Source of the DNA: Geodermatophilus sp. DSM 44513
Lineage (GTDB): Bacteria > Actinomycetota > Actinomycetes > Mycobacteriales > Geodermatophilaceae
Direction of reading: 5' to 3'
NCBI RefSeq assembly: GCF_032460525.1
Contig: NZ_CP135963.1
Location: 2,728,001-2,792,000 of the forward strand
DNA length: 64,000 nucleotides
Below, piece by piece: positions 60,875 through 64,000 of the stretch. The notes under the pieces were generated by a model. It did not search any database. It saw nothing but the letters and a program-made list of their open reading frames with translations, and was not told where the DNA came from. Made by a program: the position numbers and the translations under genes. Every line of letters begins with the position of its first letter. The first letter of the stretch is position 1.

Positions 60875-60880
60875 TACAAT
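60875..60880 (+). promoter_or_regulatory. -10 box of sigA
   Basis: TACAAT inside CGTTACAATGAG is one of the most canonical -10 boxes in the window; no clear -35 is visible. GAGAAC about 25 bases upstream might serve a stress sigma factor, but spacing is not ideal. Confidence 0.6.
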
Positions 60881-60995
60881 GAGCAGGCCACGCCCCGTCG
60901 CTCCCAGCCGAGAGGCATCCCCCGCCTGCGCACCGGTGAAACCCGGGGCCGTCCGTCGGGTCCCCTCACGCTCCGGACGACGGCCGAGGCCGCTG

Positions 60996-61019
60996 CCCGG
61001 GGGCCAGACGGCCCCCGGG
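60996..61019 (+). promoter_or_regulatory. Leader hairpin before sigA
   Basis: 10-bp perfect stem CCCGGGGGCC/GGCCCCCGGG with AGAC loop, ending 30 bases before the GTG. It could affect translation or mRNA stability. Confidence 0.55.
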
Positions 61020-61049
61020 GGACGCACCCCGCACGGGAAGGAATCCTGA

Positions 61050-62339
<1,290 letters not shown>

Positions 62340-62733
62340 GGGAAGGACCCCTCGCGGCGGCCCTCGACCTCACCGGTCGGGGGCCGTCGCCGTGTCTCGG
62401 CCAGATCACGATCTCACCCGGACGGGCCGGTCGGCCGGTGTACGCCGTCAGGCCCCGGGTAGACGGCGTAGCGTGGGCGTCGTCAAGACAGCAGCGGACC
62501 CACCAGCCGGACGACGACCGGCGCACACGACCGACGAGAACAGCACGATCCACAGACCGGCACGACACCAGTGACGTCCCTGCTGAACCGGACCACCTGC
62601 ACCACCGGCACCGGCCTCACCGCCCGCGGCGAGTCCGACGCCACATCGGTCCGATCGGGAACACGAGGGGACATCCTGGCGCTGTGCAGGAGGCCGATCC
62701 GCAGTCGCGGGTCCGTGCGGTAGAGAGCGAGTG
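62340..62733 (+). other. Intergenic region sigA to small zinc protein
   Basis: The first 50 bases hold the sigA terminator. A TAGCGT -10 candidate lies near 62467, which would give a leader of about 260 bases of lower GC content. No known RNA motif is recognised in it. Confidence 0.5.
62354..62390 (+). terminator. sigA terminator
   Basis: 16-bp stem with two G-T pairs (62354-62369 with 62375-62390) and TCACC loop, 15 bases after the stop, followed by CGTGTCT. Confidence 0.75.
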
Positions 62734-62958
62734 ATGACCCAGATGACCCAGACGCTGACGACGACCCCGCCCGCCGACGACCTCGTCGTTCCCTTCCACT
62801 GTGACCGCTGTGGCGCGCTCGCCAAGGTGCGGGTGGTCCTCGCCAGCGGGAGCGACCTCGTCTTCTGCGGCCACCACGCCCGTGAGTACGAGGGCAAGCT
62901 GCGCGACATCGCCGTCGACATCATCGAGACCGACGGCGAGCAGCGCATCAGTCACTGA
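62734..62958 (+). CDS. Small zinc-binding protein (DUF7455-like)
   Basis: The 74-residue protein has CDRCGALAKVRV and CGHHAREY, a CxxC...CxxH zinc site. This small family regularly follows sigA in actinobacteria. ATG 62734 is used; a GTG directly before it is also possible. Function unknown; zinc-ribbon shape suggests a nucleic-acid or protein contact role. Confidence 0.85.
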   Translation: MTQMTQTLTTTPPADDLVVPFHCDRCGALAKVRVVLASGSDLVFCGHHAREYEGKLRDIAVDIIETDGEQRISH

Positions 62959-62967
62959 CCGAGGCGC

Positions 62968-62973
62968 TATCGT
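62968..62973 (+). promoter_or_regulatory. -10 box of the VanW-like gene
   Basis: TATCGT, 11 bases before ATG 62985. A nearly leaderless transcript is expected. Confidence 0.5.
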
Positions 62974-62984
62974 CGCCGACAGCG

Positions 62985-64000
62985 ATGAAGCCCTCACCCG
63001 ACGCCGCCGCCGGCGTCCCCTCTCCGCTCGACGGGGACGGGACGCCGGCGGCTCCGTCGTTCCCGGGAGCCCCCGGTCGACGACACACCGGAGATCCCGC
63101 GATGCCCCCGCAGACCGCTCCCCAGCACGACCAGCCGTCCCTCGCGGAGCCGGCGGTCGCCCAGCCGGACGACGGCACCGCCCGGATCGGGACCGGCGGC
63201 ACCGGGCCGGCCGCCGCCCCGGACCCGGCGACCACCCCGGACCCGGCGACCACGCCCGGCGCCGCTGGATCCGACGCCGCCACCCCGGACGCCGCAGCAC
63301 CCGACCCCGCCACCCCGCGGGCCGCCGCGGTCCCCGACCCGGGGGAGCTGTCCGACGAGACGCGCCCGGTCCCACGCGACCGTGGACCGCTGGGCCCCGC
63401 CGTGCCCGCCCCGGTAGGCGCACCCGGCGCGCCGGCCACGCCCGGCCCGGCCCGTACGGCGGCGGCCCCGGCCGACGCCGGCGTGACCGGCACCGCGACC
63501 GACACCACGACCCACACCGCTACCGACACCGCGGGTGCCGGGGTCGAGGACCGGGTGACCCAGGACATCCGGCTCACCCCCGGCGACGCCCCGGACGCCC
63601 CCGCGCGACCCGGGGCGGACGACCGCACCGGCGTCCTGCCGGCGGTGCCCGCGGGCCCCGCACCGGCCGGGCCCCCGACCCGCGACGACACCCCGGGCGA
63701 CGGCCCGCACACCCGAGCGCCCGGCACCCGCCGGCGGTGGTGGCGCCGCCCGGCCGTGGTCGCCCCGGTCGCCGCGGCCGGCGTGCTCGCCGCCGCCTAC
63801 GGGGTCGACCTGGCCGCCACCCGCGGCGACGTGCTCCGCAACACCGTGGTCGCCGGCATCGACCTCGGGGGCCTGTCCCCCGCCGCCGCCGCCCAGCGGC
63901 TGGAGACCGAGCTCGCACCGCGCGTGGTCGCCGACCACGTCGTGGTCGCCGACGACGTGCAGGCCACCCTCTCCCCCGCCACCGCGGGCATCACCCTCGA
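62985..64000 (+). CDS. VanW/YoaR-like cell-wall protein, 3' truncated by window edge
   Basis: The frame from ATG 62985 stays open to the last base, giving at least 338 residues. The first 240 are a Pro/Ala/Asp/Thr-rich disordered cytoplasmic region with DPATTPDPATTP-like repeats. A basic stop-transfer RRRWWRRP and a membrane helix (about 252-270, VVAPVAAAGVLAAAYGV) follow. Then comes NTVVAGIDLGGLSPAAAAQRLE, the usual start of the peptidoglycan-binding (PG_binding_4) domain ahead of VanW. The VanW part itself lies beyond the window. ATG 63102 is an alternative start. Confidence 0.8.
   Translation, partial: MKPSPDAAAGVPSPLDGDGTPAAPSFPGAPGRRHTGDPAMPPQTAPQHDQPSLAEPAVAQPDDGTARIGTGGTGPAAAPDPATTPDPATTPGAAGSDAATPDAAAPDPATPRAAAVPDPGELSDETRPVPRDRGPLGPAVPAPVGAPGAPATPGPARTAAAPADAGVTGTATDTTTHTATDTAGAGVEDRVTQDIRLTPGDAPDAPARPGADDRTGVLPAVPAGPAPAGPPTRDDTPGDGPHTRAPGTRRRWWRRPAVVAPVAAAGVLAAAYGVDLAATRGDVLRNTVVAGIDLGGLSPAAAAQRLETELAPRVVADHVVVADDVQATLSPATAGITL

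Larger units (their letters stand above)
60749..61049 (+). other. sigA promoter and leader region
   Basis: About 300 bases with a clear -10 (60875-60880) and a leader of about 165 bases ending in a strong hairpin before the start codon. No gene is seen. Confidence 0.6.

Overview
The window is about 74% G+C with dense GTG/ATG starts and many 4-base start/stop overlaps. It comes from a high-GC actinomycete. The gene set fits Actinomycetota: HrdB-type primary sigma factor, polyphosphate glucokinase, coproporphyrin-type haem genes, CeoBC-like TrkA pair, DUF3000/DUF3159/DUF3710/DUF4193 proteins, an Rpf with a LysM domain. The style resembles Geodermatophilaceae, but that family-level placement is inference. 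No tRNA, rRNA, CRISPR array, insertion sequence or prophage was recognised.

Region by region. 1-8.2 kb: the 3' part of treY, an rpf gene behind a c-di-AMP (ydaO-type) riboswitch, a MacAB-like ABC export operon on the minus strand, then treZ. 8.2-16.4 kb: a RibD-like reductase, a CoaE/GrpB-type protein without its kinase half, a VapBC pair, an ATP-dependent ligase and a LigD-type polymerase flanking a secreted peptidase-like lipoprotein, a P-loop kinase, and serA. 17-31 kb: a GH15 hydrolase, a quinone reductase/TetR divergent pair with two visible operators, an SDR, two ECF sigma factors (one with a zinc-finger anti-sigma), a DM13 membrane protein, a flavin disulfide reductase/peroxiredoxin/unknown operon, a MocR regulator and two secreted proteins. 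31-43 kb: small membrane protein, cold-shock protein, msrB, the chdC-hemG-hemE haem block, DUF3000, RNase D and a fadA-fadB beta-oxidation operon. 43-53 kb: thiamine-binding protein and dxs, a small gene under a perfect LexA box, an RNA methyltransferase, and a KimA-like permease divergent from two TrkA subunits. 53-64 kb: the dut-DUF3710-hydrolase-OB fold-DUF3159 operon, DUF4193, a phosphotransferase, a LytR_C protein, an inositol-phosphatase, ppgK, sigA, a small zinc protein and the start of a VanW-like cell-wall protein.

Genes that work together: treY/treZ make trehalose from glycogen-type glucans, and the GH15 enzyme may degrade it or other glucans. HemE, HemG and ChdC are consecutive haem-pathway enzymes. 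The APC permease and the two TrkA proteins are probably potassium uptake, which in other bacteria is under c-di-AMP control like the riboswitch ahead of rpf.

The most notable non-coding signals are: an eight-copy dispersed hairpin repeat confined to gene boundaries; two palindrome-of-palindromes elements; a LexA operator over the promoter of an uncharacterised gene; a GTAACG-N15/16-GNACTG-like promoter motif repeated ahead of stress/redox genes around the ECF sigma genes; and many leaderless promoters with a fixed 6-8 nt gap from the -10 box to the start codon.
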